Source: Marinoscillum sp964351625
GTDB lineage: Bacteria > Bacteroidota > Bacteroidia > Cytophagales > Cyclobacteriaceae
Direction of reading: 5' to 3'
Assembly: GCA_964351625.1 (NCBI GenBank)
Contig: CAYGOV010000012.1
Location: forward strand, 62,001 to 126,000
Length of the DNA stretch: 64,000 nucleotides
Part shown: positions 15,933-24,802 of the stretch, in pieces
Layout of the letters: each line of letters starts with the position of its first letter
Numbering within the stretch: the first letter of the stretch is position 1
Translations under genes and position numbers: made by a program
Notes under the pieces: generated by a model
What the model was told of the DNA's origin: nothing
The model's database searches: none
The model's input: only the letters and a program-made list of their open reading frames with translations

Positions 15933-16474
15933 AAGACGAGAATATCATATTGGCAGATAAAGTATTTGAGGCATTCATTAGCAAAGGTGAAATCAAAGAA
16001 GCTATTATTTCTTTAGCTGATGCAATCAATAAAGAATTTGAAGGACGCGAATTAGTAATAATTGGCGTGTTAGATGGTGCATTTGTTTTTCTTGCTCATC
16101 TTGTAAAAAGACTGAAACTGAATGTTCAAATAGAGCTAATTAAGCTAAAGTCATATGAGGGCACACGAAGTACAGGAAAAATTGAAAATATCATAGGTTT
16201 AACCACCCCTATAAAGGGAAAAGAGCTCTTAATAGTAGAAGACATCATTGATACGGGTCAGACATTGTCTCATTTACTCAAGATGCTCAATCAGCAACAA
16301 CCTAAATCGGTAAGCATAGCCACTCTATTATTAAAGAAAGACATTTTTAAAGATCAATTTCCAATTGACTATATCGGTATAGATATTCCAAATAAATTCG
16401 TAGTGGGTTTTGGAATGGACTACCTTGGAGAAGGCAGGCAATTGCCTCAGATATACACAGCTGTAGAGAATTGA
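15929..16474 (+). CDS. hpt: Hypoxanthine phosphoribosyltransferase
   Basis: Salvages hypoxanthine and guanine to IMP and GMP using PRPP. The 181 residues match the bacterial enzyme. The PRPP loop LLIVEDIIDTGQTLSHLL (about residues 95-112) is intact, as are LVIIGVLDGAFVFLAHL (about 37-53) and the catalytic-loop residues LKSYEGTRSTG. The start is GTG at 15929, overlapping the stop of the peptidase gene, so translation is probably coupled. The next gene, adk, follows after 45 bases with its own possible promoter. Confidence 0.92.
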   Translation: MKDENIILADKVFEAFISKGEIKEAIISLADAINKEFEGRELVIIGVLDGAFVFLAHLVKRLKLNVQIELIKLKSYEGTRSTGKIENIIGLTTPIKGKELLIVEDIIDTGQTLSHLLKMLNQQQPKSVSIATLLLKKDIFKDQFPIDYIGIDIPNKFVVGFGMDYLGEGRQLPQIYTAVEN

Positions 16475-16498
16475 CATACACTGAAATCACTATATTTA
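16471..16498 (+). promoter_or_regulatory. Possible adk promoter, TTG-N17-TATATTTA
   Basis: TTG at 16471-16473 and TATATTTA at 16491-16498 resemble the -33/-7 pair with one mismatch in the -7 box. The element lies between hpt and adk, 21 bases before the adk ATG. Weak evidence. Confidence 0.3.
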
Positions 16499-16519
16499 AG
16501 ATTATATAAGAACCACGTC

Positions 16520-17098
16520 ATGTTAAATATTGTATTGTTCGGCCCTCCTGGAGCAGGAAAGGGAACACAAAGTGAAAAAATCATATCAAAATTCAATCTT
16601 GTGCACATCGCCACAGGTGACCTTTTTCGCAAGCATCTAGGAGAAGGGACTGAGCTTGGCCTACTAGCCAAGAAGTATATGAATGAGGGCAAACTCGTTC
16701 CAGATGAGGTGGTAATTGGTATGGTCGAAAGTCGTATAGAAGAATCTCTCGACAGTAAAGGATTCATTTTTGACGGATTCCCACGAACTATCAACCAAGC
16801 TGAGGCTTTGGACAAAATGCTCAAAGGGCATGGCCTTTCTATCTCTGGCATGATTGCCTTGCAAGTTCCAGAAGATGAGCTGCGCATAAGAATAAAAGAA
16901 AGGGCAAAAACCTCGGGAAGAGTGGACGATCAGGATGATGAAAAGATCACAACGAGGATCCGTGTTTATGAGGGAGAAACAGCTCCAGTAGCGGGATATT
17001 ATCAAAGTCAAGGAAAATTTAGCGGTATAGAAGGTGTGGGCTCCATTGAGGGCATCTTCGAAGAAATTTCAAAGGTCATTAGTGGCCTTAACCAATAA
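16520..17098 (+). CDS. adk: Adenylate kinase (short-LID form)
   Basis: Converts ATP and AMP to two ADP. At 192 residues it is shorter than the 214-residue long-form enzyme of E. coli. The P-loop is GPPGAGKGT (about residues 7-15), the AMP site includes TGDLFR and DGFPRT, and the LID region between KERAKTSGRVDDQD and RVYEGETAPV is short and lacks the four zinc Cys found in some species. It starts a tight run with obg, whose ATG is three bases past the stop. Confidence 0.95.
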   Translation: MLNIVLFGPPGAGKGTQSEKIISKFNLVHIATGDLFRKHLGEGTELGLLAKKYMNEGKLVPDEVVIGMVESRIEESLDSKGFIFDGFPRTINQAEALDKMLKGHGLSISGMIALQVPEDELRIRIKERAKTSGRVDDQDDEKITTRIRVYEGETAPVAGYYQSQGKFSGIEGVGSIEGIFEEISKVISGLNQ

Positions 17099-17101
17099 AA
17101 A

Positions 17102-18088
17102 ATGGATTCAAACTTTATCGACTATGTGAAGCTCTATGCACGGTCGGGAGATGGTGGAGCAGGTTCTGTGCATTTTCGTAGAGAAAAGTTTGTTCCTAAA
17201 GGAGGTCCTGACGGTGGAGACGGTGGTCGAGGTGGTCATATCGTACTTCGTGGAAATAAACAAATGTGGACCTTGCTGCATTTGAAGTACAGAAAGCACG
17301 TCAAAGCAGATCATGGCGGAAACGGTGAGGGTGGAAACAGATCAGGCCTAAATGCAGAAGATATTTATTTGGATGTTCCCATTGGTACCATCGCAAAAGA
17401 TGTAGACACAGGTGAGGTCTTGCTGGAAATCATGGAAGATGGTGAAGAGCAAGTATTGCTTCCAGGAGGTATGGGAGGTCAGGGAAATTCACATTTTAAG
17501 AATTCCACCAATCAAGCACCCAGATATGCCCAACCAGGTATCGAGGGTATAGAAAAATGGATTATTCTTGAATTAAAAATTCTTGCTGATGTTGGATTAG
17601 TAGGTTTCCCGAATGCGGGAAAATCCACACTTTTATCCGTGATCTCAGCGGCCAAACCAGAAATAGCTGATTACGCTTTCACTACACTAGTGCCGAATCT
17701 TGGTGTCGTCTCTTATCGGGATGAGCGCTCATTCGTAGTAGCTGATATTCCTGGAATTATAGAAGGTGCTGCAGAAGGAAAAGGATTGGGAACGAGATTC
17801 CTAAGACATATTGAGAGGAATTCCATGCTTCTTTTCCTTATCCCTACAGACTCGGAGGACATTCAAGCAGAATATGACATTTTGCTCAACGAACTCACCA
17901 AGTACAATTCAGAGCTTCTTGACAAAGACAGACTATTGGCCATTTCCAAGTCAGATATGCTCGATGAAGAGCTCATCGGTGAAATGGAGGAAGAGCTTCC
18001 GGACATCCCCTATGTCTTTATCTCCAGCATCACCGGATATGGCATTCAGACATTGAAAGACAAAGTCTGGCAAATGCTCAACCCGTAA
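17102..18088 (+). CDS. obgE: GTPase Obg/CgtA
   Basis: Essential ribosome-associated GTPase involved in 50S maturation and stress response. The 328-residue protein has the glycine-rich Obg fold (about residues 1-158, with the GGDGGRGGHI type repeats), then the G domain: G1 GFPNAGKST, G3 DIPGIIEGAAEGKGLG, and G4 as SKSD rather than NKxD. The C-terminal OCT domain found in some Gram-positive homologues is absent, which is normal in Bacteroidota. It lies directly after adk. Confidence 0.95.
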   Translation: MDSNFIDYVKLYARSGDGGAGSVHFRREKFVPKGGPDGGDGGRGGHIVLRGNKQMWTLLHLKYRKHVKADHGGNGEGGNRSGLNAEDIYLDVPIGTIAKDVDTGEVLLEIMEDGEEQVLLPGGMGGQGNSHFKNSTNQAPRYAQPGIEGIEKWIILELKILADVGLVGFPNAGKSTLLSVISAAKPEIADYAFTTLVPNLGVVSYRDERSFVVADIPGIIEGAAEGKGLGTRFLRHIERNSMLLFLIPTDSEDIQAEYDILLNELTKYNSELLDKDRLLAISKSDMLDEELIGEMEEELPDIPYVFISSITGYGIQTLKDKVWQMLNP

Positions 18089-18113
18089 TTCTTTTTAATA
18101 AGCCACACCTATT

Positions 18114-18160
18114 CTGACAAGTTGTCAGCAGCTCCCCAATTGGCAAAGAAATTGTCAACG
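18114..18160. promoter_or_regulatory. Inverted repeat and TTGTCA copies upstream of grpE-dnaJ, candidate heat-shock control site
   Basis: CTGACAA-G-TTGTCAG at 18114-18128 is a perfect 7-bp inverted repeat, followed about 30 bases on by ATTGGCAAAGAAATTGTCAA, which repeats the TTGTCA half-site. The site lies 65 bases before the grpE ATG. It is not a CIRCE element (TTAGCACTC). Its role as an operator or sigma-factor site is an inference. Confidence 0.35.
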
Positions 18161-18192
18161 CACCCCTGTCTATCTATTAAGTAAAGATCATC

Positions 18193-18777
18193 ATGCAAAA
18201 GGAAAAAGTAGAAGAGAAAGAAATCGAACAAGTCGAAGAAAATCCGACAGAACAATCTCAAGCAGACGTTGAGGAAACTTCAGAGAATGAAAATAGCGAG
18301 GCTTCAAAAGAAGAGGTACCTGAGCTTTCGGAAATAGACCAATTACGAGCTGAAATAGCTGAGTCAAAAGACAAATACCTAAGACTGTATTCTGAATTTG
18401 AAAATTTCAGAAGACGCACCGCAAAAGAACGCTTAGAACTTATATCTAGTGCGAGCAAAGAGCTTATGGAAAATCTTATCCCTGTGATGGATGATTTTGA
18501 ACGTGCCATCAATGCAATGGAAACTAATGAAGACCCAGCACGAGAAGGTACTGAACTAATCTACAATAAGTTCAAAAAAGTACTAGAGTCCAAGGGCGTT
18601 AGAAAGATGGAAGTGAAAAAAGGAGACGACTTCAACGACGACTTTCATGAAGCAATAACTCAAATACCAAGTGGCCCTGAGCTTGCCGGAAAAGTGGTAG
18701 ATGTAGTAGAAAAAGGCTATTTCCTTGGAGAAAAAGTTGTTCGTTTTGCCAAAGTGGTAACTGGCGCAAATTCATAA
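18193..18777 (+). CDS. grpE: Nucleotide exchange factor GrpE
   Basis: Releases ADP from DnaK. The 194-residue protein has an acidic, low-complexity N terminus (about residues 1-50, many Glu). A long coiled-coil helix follows, including DKYLRLYSEFENFRRRT (about 65-81), then the four-helix and beta-wing regions ending in the GYFLGEKVVRFAKVVTG signature (the usual GY.l.gkvlRpA.V.V). The next gene, dnaJ, starts two bases after the stop, forming an operon; dnaK is not in this window. Confidence 0.95.
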   Translation: MQKEKVEEKEIEQVEENPTEQSQADVEETSENENSEASKEEVPELSEIDQLRAEIAESKDKYLRLYSEFENFRRRTAKERLELISSASKELMENLIPVMDDFERAINAMETNEDPAREGTELIYNKFKKVLESKGVRKMEVKKGDDFNDDFHEAITQIPSGPELAGKVVDVVEKGYFLGEKVVRFAKVVTGANS

Positions 18778-18779
18778 TA

Positions 18780-19898
18780 ATGGCAAAAAGAGATTTTTAC
18801 GAAATATTAGGTGTTGACAAGGGTGCAGCCAAAGATGAAATAAAAAAGGCTTATCGAAAGATTGCCATCAAATTCCATCCGGATAAAAACCCTGACAACA
18901 AAGAAGCAGAAGAAAAATTCAAAGAAGCCGCTGAGGCTTATGAGGTACTCAGCAACGACGAAAAGCGCCAGAAATACGACCGCTTTGGTCATCAAGGTGC
19001 TGCTAGTGGATATAGCGGGGGCGGCATGAACATGGATGATATATTCTCGCAATTCGGAGACATCTTCGGTGGTGGAGGTGGAAGTCCGTTTGATAGTTTC
19101 TTTGGAGGTGGTGGAGGCGGAGGTCGACGCACTAGAAAAGGTAGCAACCTCAGAATTAAACTAAAACTCAATCTTCAGGACATTGCCAACGGAGTTGAGA
19201 AAAAAATCAAGGTCAATCGACTAGTTGTCGACCCAGAGACAAAATTTGGCACTTGCGCAACCTGTCAAGGTTCTGGTCAAGTAAGAAAAGTGATGAACAC
19301 CATGCTCGGCCAAATGATGTCCACCTCTACATGCCCTGCATGTGGTGGAGCTGGACAGACTGTTAGTAGTAGGGCAACTGGTACGGATAGCTCTGGGATG
19401 CGCCGTGAAGAAGATCTAATTACCATCAAAATACCAGCTGGTGTTTCTGACGGCATGCAACTTTCCATGAGCGGAAAAGGAAATGAAGTAGCTGGAGGCG
19501 TACCGGGTGATCTTCTTATCTTGATCGAAGAGCAGGCGGATGACACACTAAAGAGAGATGGCAACAATGTGATCTACGATCTACATGTCAACTTCATAGA
19601 TGCGGTCTTGGGTACCGACATTGAAGTACCAACCATCAATAGTCGTGTGAAAATTAAAATTGACCCAGGAACTCAGAGTGGAAAAATCCTCCGATTGAGA
19701 GGAAAAGGCATCAAAAGCATTGAAGGTTACGGAACAGGTGATCAGCTCATTCATATTAACATCTGGACACCAAAAACCTTGACCAAAGAAGAGAAGAGTT
19801 TGCTAGAGTCGCTACGTGATTCAGAGAACTTTAAGCCAAACCCTGCCAAAGGAGAGAGAAGTTTCTTTGAAAATATGAAAGAATTCTTCGGCGCATAA
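18780..19898 (+). CDS. dnaJ: Co-chaperone DnaJ with one zinc centre only
   Basis: Stimulates DnaK ATPase and binds unfolded proteins. The J domain (about residues 4-70) carries HPD at 33-35, followed by a Gly/Phe linker (to about 116) and the substrate-binding C-terminal domains. Typical DnaJ has four CxxCxGxG repeats forming two zinc centres. Here only two repeats remain, CATCQGSG (Cys159, Cys162) and CPACGGAG (Cys185, Cys188). By spacing they correspond to repeats 2 and 3, which form centre II. Repeats 1 and 4 (centre I) are missing, with no remnant Cys in the surrounding KVNRLVVDPETKFG and SSRATGTDSS segments. The 372-residue length is otherwise normal. It closes the grpE-dnaJ operon. Confidence 0.93.
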   Translation: MAKRDFYEILGVDKGAAKDEIKKAYRKIAIKFHPDKNPDNKEAEEKFKEAAEAYEVLSNDEKRQKYDRFGHQGAASGYSGGGMNMDDIFSQFGDIFGGGGGSPFDSFFGGGGGGGRRTRKGSNLRIKLKLNLQDIANGVEKKIKVNRLVVDPETKFGTCATCQGSGQVRKVMNTMLGQMMSTSTCPACGGAGQTVSSRATGTDSSGMRREEDLITIKIPAGVSDGMQLSMSGKGNEVAGGVPGDLLILIEEQADDTLKRDGNNVIYDLHVNFIDAVLGTDIEVPTINSRVKIKIDPGTQSGKILRLRGKGIKSIEGYGTGDQLIHINIWTPKTLTKEEKSLLESLRDSENFKPNPAKGERSFFENMKEFFGA

Positions 19899-19940
19899 AA
19901 AAAATCGTAACACATCTTCATGCATTTCGTATGGTAGGTG

Positions 19941-20819
19941 ATGTTGCGATTTGTTCTGACGTCAGCTTTAGCGCTGGTTTTTTCATTCGGTTTTGGTCAG
20001 CTGAAGAAGTTTTATACTCTACAGGAATCTCAGGGGTATGATACCATCAGCTTTAGACTTGAAGCCACCACAGGCAACTGCTATCTCAAAGCTTCAGATG
20101 AGAAAGGTCCCCTATCCATCTATGGTAATCCAGATCTTGAGAAAATCAATCCTTCTTTTAAAAGCAAGGTTGTCAATGGAACTTGTCAAGTAGCACTTGA
20201 CCTAGAGGAATTCAGATCCTCAAGTCTTGGGGATGGCATACTCCTCGCGGTACTTCGTACTGAAGAAACCCAAAACAACTTCTGGAAAGTACTTCTTGAC
20301 CGTGAAAAAATATACGATTTAGACTTAAGCTATGGATTTGGTGATGCTGATGTCGACTTGAGCGATATCTCAGTGAGTAAATTGAAGGTTCGATCAGGAA
20401 GCGCAGATATATCGGTGAATTACAATGAGGCTGAACCTAATAAAATAGAGATGGATACTTTCTGGGTGAAAGCTGATATGGGCCGAATTGAAACCAAAAA
20501 CCTTGAATTAGCCAGGGCCAAACATGTCATTGCTAATGTAGGCTTTGGAAAAGCATCCCTTGACTTCAGCAATAGCAATACTCAAAAATGCAACATTGAC
20601 GCCTCAGTAGGTGCCGGTAGTCTAGATGTCTATTTACCTAGTAATGATGTGCCTATTATTATTTACATGAAAGAAAGTCCACTTTGCGGAATAAGAATGG
20701 CAAAAGGTTTTGAACAAGTAGAACCAAACGTATTTGTAAATATGAGTTACAAAGCAGATGCAAACAATCTACTCACCTTCCATGTAGATGTGGCTATGGG
20801 TAATGTAAACTTTCACTAG
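19941..20819 (+). CDS. Uncharacterised secreted protein, adhesin-like beta-strand repeats
   Basis: No known name. The 292 residues begin with a signal peptide (about 1-19, LTSALALVFSFGFGQ). The C-terminal half holds repeated strand-like GxADxxL or VxxGxGSL patterns (DADVDLSDISVSKLKVRSGSADIS, VGFGKASLDFSN, VGAGSLDVYLPSN). These resemble DUF4097/LiaF-like beta-helix proteins found on cell surfaces. I start at ATG 19941; a GTG one codon earlier is also possible. It follows dnaJ after 42 bases and may be cotranscribed. Its stop sits inside ACTAGCGCTAGT, a 12-base palindrome at 20815-20826. Confidence 0.75.
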   Translation: MLRFVLTSALALVFSFGFGQLKKFYTLQESQGYDTISFRLEATTGNCYLKASDEKGPLSIYGNPDLEKINPSFKSKVVNGTCQVALDLEEFRSSSLGDGILLAVLRTEETQNNFWKVLLDREKIYDLDLSYGFGDADVDLSDISVSKLKVRSGSADISVNYNEAEPNKIEMDTFWVKADMGRIETKNLELARAKHVIANVGFGKASLDFSNSNTQKCNIDASVGAGSLDVYLPSNDVPIIIYMKESPLCGIRMAKGFEQVEPNVFVNMSYKADANNLLTFHVDVAMGNVNFH

Positions 20820-20834
20820 CGCTAGTCACCCCTT

Positions 20835-21500
20835 TTAGCTACCTCCTCCAGGATGCGCCATGATCCCCTTCACTATATAGTATTGAGCGAAAATATAGCT
20901 CGTCATGATGAAAAACCCAGCTAGTGGAACAGGTGACACAAATTTGTCTATAGCAATACAACTATCAGATAATACAAATAACACCGCTCCAATAATTGTA
21001 TAGTTAAAACTATCTTCAGAAGTAAGACCTCTTCTCAATACCGCAGAGCCCACCATTAGTAATATGCAAAAAGCATAAATTATGATTGGAAAAGTTAAAT
21101 TCCCTGTATTAGGGATAAGTAATGCCAATAGTATTACTCCAAAAACCATTATTGGAATCAAAGGGCGCGACTTAAAAGATATTTTGTCAAAGGCACTCTT
21201 ATGCATGACCATGGTATATATCAACTGGGCCACAAGAAAAGCGCCAAGTCCACCCAAGAAATAGATCTCAGACTCTTGAGTCAAAAGCATATCTCCAACC
21301 CAAGAAAAAATAAGACCAACAGCGAGTAGCAGCCTTGCTAAAGTGACAACTCCCTGAGCCTCAGCAAATACAAGATATATTAAGGCTGGCATGAGCATCA
21401 CTTTAGAAATCTCTGCAGCAGATACTGATCCAGCCACCTCTGCCATAATATGTACAATGCCAATCAAAAAATAGAAGCCTGAGGCTAGCCTAACTTTCAT
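20835..21500 (-). CDS. Lysoplasmalogenase (YhhN/TMEM86 family)
   Basis: A 221-residue protein with about eight hydrophobic helices, normal for the YhhN family, members of which hydrolyse the vinyl-ether bond of lysoplasmalogens. The conserved segments are FSWVGDMLL (about residues 65-73), with the catalytic-type Asp, and LFVLSDSCIAIDKF (about 174-187), with paired Asp residues. Its substrate here could be a plasmalogen or a related ether lipid. It is divergent from the sensor kinase gene and convergent with the secreted-protein gene. Confidence 0.85.
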   Translation of the reverse strand: MKVRLASGFYFLIGIVHIMAEVAGSVSAAEISKVMLMPALIYLVFAEAQGVVTLARLLLAVGLIFSWVGDMLLTQESEIYFLGGLGAFLVAQLIYTMVMHKSAFDKISFKSRPLIPIMVFGVILLALLIPNTGNLTFPIIIYAFCILLMVGSAVLRRGLTSEDSFNYTIIGAVLFVLSDSCIAIDKFVSPVPLAGFFIMTSYIFAQYYIVKGIMAHPGGGS

Positions 21501-21652
21501 AAGAGTGATTGTTCCATGTAGATGGGAAATTAATCAATTCAAGCTGATTGTATTTGCTTTTTTACTATCAATTCATATGCTTTAGATGTAAAGAAGAAAC
21601 TTTTGAACTATATTAACATAGACCTTTCCCTATAACATTCCAATAATAAGAC

Positions 21653-24600
21653 TTGCAAAAGGCACTTGGACTTCCACTATTTTTATCTAATACCTTGCTG
21701 CTGAAAGTTTTAGCTGTGGCGCTTTTTGCTGCTATGGTAAGTTTACAATCTCTAGGTCAGCCAATTCTTGACCCAAATAAAAAAATTAGCCAATACGTAC
21801 TTCAATCTTGGAACACAGAGCATGGCATGACCTCTGAGTCTACCAATGATCTACTTCAATCTCAAGATGGATACATATGGATAGGGACTTATACAGGTCT
21901 CCACAGGTTTGATGGTCAAAACTTCACAATCTTCAATGCGGAAAATAGTACTATCCCATCAACCAATGTCCTTAGAATGGAGCTAGATAGCCATGATGAC
22001 ATTTGGGTGGGTACTCTCCATGGAATTGCTAGATTCAAAAATGGAGAATTTGATACCCCAAAACCCTTAAAGGACTACCGCAATTACAGCATAGAAAGTA
22101 TGCTAATTACTAAGAAGGATGAAATCTGGTTTGCCAGCAAATCAAATAATCTATTCTTATACAAGAATGATAGCGTATATAATTATTCTAACCTTTTCTC
22201 CAATCAGAAAAGCACTATTCTCACTATTGTTGAAAATTCACAAGGTGATATTCTCATGGGTACGGATGACTCCCGACTTATTCGCTTTGAAGCTAGTGGT
22301 GAATTTCAGGATATTCCGATTCCCTCCAATGTGAATGGGATAAATGTAATCTATGCTCAAAACAATCGACTGTATTTGGGAACTGGTGTTGGGTTATATA
22401 TCTATGAAAATAATATTTTATCGCGAGTCGAAGAATTCAACAACACAGTAGTTATTACTATTGCGGAAGATTCGCGTGGTAATCTTTGGATAGGCACCAT
22501 GCAAGGTCTCTTTAGACTTAAAAAAGATGAACATTCTATAGAATTATTAGATGAATCAAATGGACTCACCAATAATCTGATAAGAGACATTATCATTAGT
22601 GACGATGGAAGTATTTGGGGCGGAACCTATCGAAGCGGGATATTTATGCTGTCGGATGGTACGATTACCACCTATTCAAAGAATGACGGATTAGCTACTG
22701 ATGTGATTGTGAGCATCACGCAAATTGACTCAAGCAGCTTCTTATTAGGAAATGAAAATGGCGAATTAAATGTAATACAAGATGGTAAGGTCAAACAGTT
22801 TGTCCTAGACAAACCGTTACCAAAAGCTAGATTAAAGCATCTGTTTACAGATAATCAAGGCCAAATCTGGGCAAGTACATATGGCGGTCTCATCCGAATT
22901 AAAAACGGGAAAAGTCATAAATATTCGACAGAAAACGGCTTCCCTGATAATTTCATTCGTGTGACTACTCAAGATTCAAAAGGCAATATTTGGGTCGGTA
23001 CAAAAAATTCAGGGTTAATAAAGTTTTTTGAAGAAGACCAATACAAAATAATCGGCGCATCAAGTGGCCTCACGTCAAATTACATAATGGCAATTCATGA
23101 AAATGACAAAAATCAATTGATTGTCTCCACCATAAGTGGCGTTAGCATACTAGAGAATGATGAGGTGATAAAAACAATCACAGTCGAAGATGGGCTGCCA
23201 TCCAATTTTACATTTACCTCCTTTTCCGATGGTGAGGTTATTTGGATTGCGAGTAATGACGGTTTAATTCGATATGATGATGGCCATGTTCAAATATTTG
23301 ATGTCAATAATGGCATGCCTTCAAATATCATATATGACATACTACCCGATCGCCAGAATAATTTCTGGATGCCAAGTGACCAATCAATAATTAAAGTAGG
23401 TAGGGAAAGGCTAACTCTTTTAATGGATTCTACCGGTTTGAAACTGGAAGCTGAACAGTTCAATAGAAGCCATGGACTTAAGAACAACCATTGTTTGGGA
23501 GGCGTGTTATCTACTACAGATAGCTCCGGTGATTTTTGGATACCAACACTGGGAGGGGCAGCCTATGTCAATACGAATAATGTCACTTTTGAAGAAGTCT
23601 CGGCCAAAACGATAATAGAAAAGATCGTATATAACCATGTTACGAACACGATGACTGAAAATAGCCTTATAATACCTGCAGGTACTGATCGAATCTACAT
23701 CCAATACACAGGTATAAACTATAAAAATACTTCAAACTTAGAGTTTCGTTACCGACTTTCACCATTCGAAAAAAATTGGGTGTATGCAGGAAATCAAAGA
23801 ATGGCAGCCTATACCAACATACCTCCTGGAGATTACCTTTTTGAAGTTCAAACTGGAATAAAACAAAGTTTTTCTGAGAGTCAGGACTTTATTTATATAA
23901 GCTTCGATGCAAGTTGGTACCAGACTTTTTGGGCCAAAATAAGCTTTTTCATTATCTCTATCTCATTTGGCCTTGGATTATATGTCTGGCGTGTCAGGTC
24001 ACTCAGGGGCCTCAACGTACGTCTTGAAGGCATTGTAAATAAGCGTACTGAGGAACTAATAAGTCAAAAGGAAGAGCTCTCAATGGCTTTAAAAGAACTA
24101 TCTGAAGCACAAGATCAAATTATACAGTCTGAAAAAATGGCTTCACTTGGAGTGCTATCAGCAGGCATAGCACATGAAATAAATAACCCACTCAACTATA
24201 TACAAGGAGGAATAAGTATGCTGGATGGTCTCGATTTCAACAATCATAAAGACCATGAGCAAATTAAAGAACTCATAGCACTCATTAAGCAAGGTGTCAA
24301 ACGAGCGGGAGATATCGTTTTAAGTTTGAATGAATTTAGCCATCATAGTAATATTGCTAAAGAACCATGCAGTGCAAATCACATTATTAAAAATTGCCTC
24401 TCTATGCTTCAGCATCAAATAAGAGAAGGAATTAAAGTATTTGAAAACTTCTCTAATGAAGACTACCAAATCAAAGGCAACAATGGACAACTGCATCAGG
24501 TTTTTCTCAACATATTGACAAATGCCATTCAGTCAATCGAGAAGCAAGGATATCTCACGATCCGCACCTTGAAAGACAATAATCACATTGCGATAGAGAT

Positions 24601-24802
24601 ATCCGATACAGGACACGGTATAGATCCAAAGATTTTATCGAAAATCACTGAACCATTCTTCACAACTAAAGCTCCAGGTAAGGGAACTGGTCTTGGTTTG
24701 TCTATTGCTTACAATATCGTAAAGGATCATAATGGAACTATAGATTTCAAATCCGAAGTTGATAAAGGAACCAAAGTTATTCTCAGGTTCCCCATAATTT
24801 AA
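21653..24802 (+). CDS. Beta-propeller/Y_Y_Y sensor histidine kinase without receiver or DNA-binding domain
   Basis: A 1049-residue periplasm-sensing kinase. The signal peptide (about residues 1-36) is followed by roughly twelve Reg_prop strands (WIGTYTGLHRFDG-type repeats, about 65-600), a Y_Y_Y domain (about 680-740), one membrane helix (about 765-785), a coiled-coil linker and the kinase core. The H-box is SEKMASLGVLSAGIAHEINNP (His841), the N-box LHQVFLNILTNAIQSI, G1 DTGHGID and G2 GTGLGLSI. Typical hybrid two-component regulators of this group add a receiver and an AraC-type domain, but this one stops after the ATPase. The TTG start at 21653 is the family-length choice; a TTG 14 codons on also gives a good signal peptide. 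Its stop interlocks with that of the convergent MFS gene via TTAA. Confidence 0.9.
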   Translation: MQKALGLPLFLSNTLLLKVLAVALFAAMVSLQSLGQPILDPNKKISQYVLQSWNTEHGMTSESTNDLLQSQDGYIWIGTYTGLHRFDGQNFTIFNAENSTIPSTNVLRMELDSHDDIWVGTLHGIARFKNGEFDTPKPLKDYRNYSIESMLITKKDEIWFASKSNNLFLYKNDSVYNYSNLFSNQKSTILTIVENSQGDILMGTDDSRLIRFEASGEFQDIPIPSNVNGINVIYAQNNRLYLGTGVGLYIYENNILSRVEEFNNTVVITIAEDSRGNLWIGTMQGLFRLKKDEHSIELLDESNGLTNNLIRDIIISDDGSIWGGTYRSGIFMLSDGTITTYSKNDGLATDVIVSITQIDSSSFLLGNENGELNVIQDGKVKQFVLDKPLPKARLKHLFTDNQGQIWASTYGGLIRIKNGKSHKYSTENGFPDNFIRVTTQDSKGNIWVGTKNSGLIKFFEEDQYKIIGASSGLTSNYIMAIHENDKNQLIVSTISGVSILENDEVIKTITVEDGLPSNFTFTSFSDGEVIWIASNDGLIRYDDGHVQIFDVNNGMPSNIIYDILPDRQNNFWMPSDQSIIKVGRERLTLLMDSTGLKLEAEQFNRSHGLKNNHCLGGVLSTTDSSGDFWIPTLGGAAYVNTNNVTFEEVSAKTIIEKIVYNHVTNTMTENSLIIPAGTDRIYIQYTGINYKNTSNLEFRYRLSPFEKNWVYAGNQRMAAYTNIPPGDYLFEVQTGIKQSFSESQDFIYISFDASWYQTFWAKISFFIISISFGLGLYVWRVRSLRGLNVRLEGIVNKRTEELISQKEELSMALKELSEAQDQIIQSEKMASLGVLSAGIAHEINNPLNYIQGGISMLDGLDFNNHKDHEQIKELIALIKQGVKRAGDIVLSLNEFSHHSNIAKEPCSANHIIKNCLSMLQHQIREGIKVFENFSNEDYQIKGNNGQLHQVFLNILTNAIQSIEKQGYLTIRTLKDNNHIAIEISDTGHGIDPKILSKITEPFFTTKAPGKGTGLGLSIAYNIVKDHNGTIDFKSEVDKGTKVILRFPII

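Noticed and set aside
18114..18128. A CIRCE element for HrcA control of grpE
   Set aside because: The inverted repeat is TTGTCA-based and lacks TTAGCACTC and GAGTGCTAA.
20815..20826. 12-base palindrome ACTAGCGCTAGT as an operator
   Set aside because: It overlaps a stop codon between convergent genes, far from any start, so it is probably chance or a 3'-end structure.
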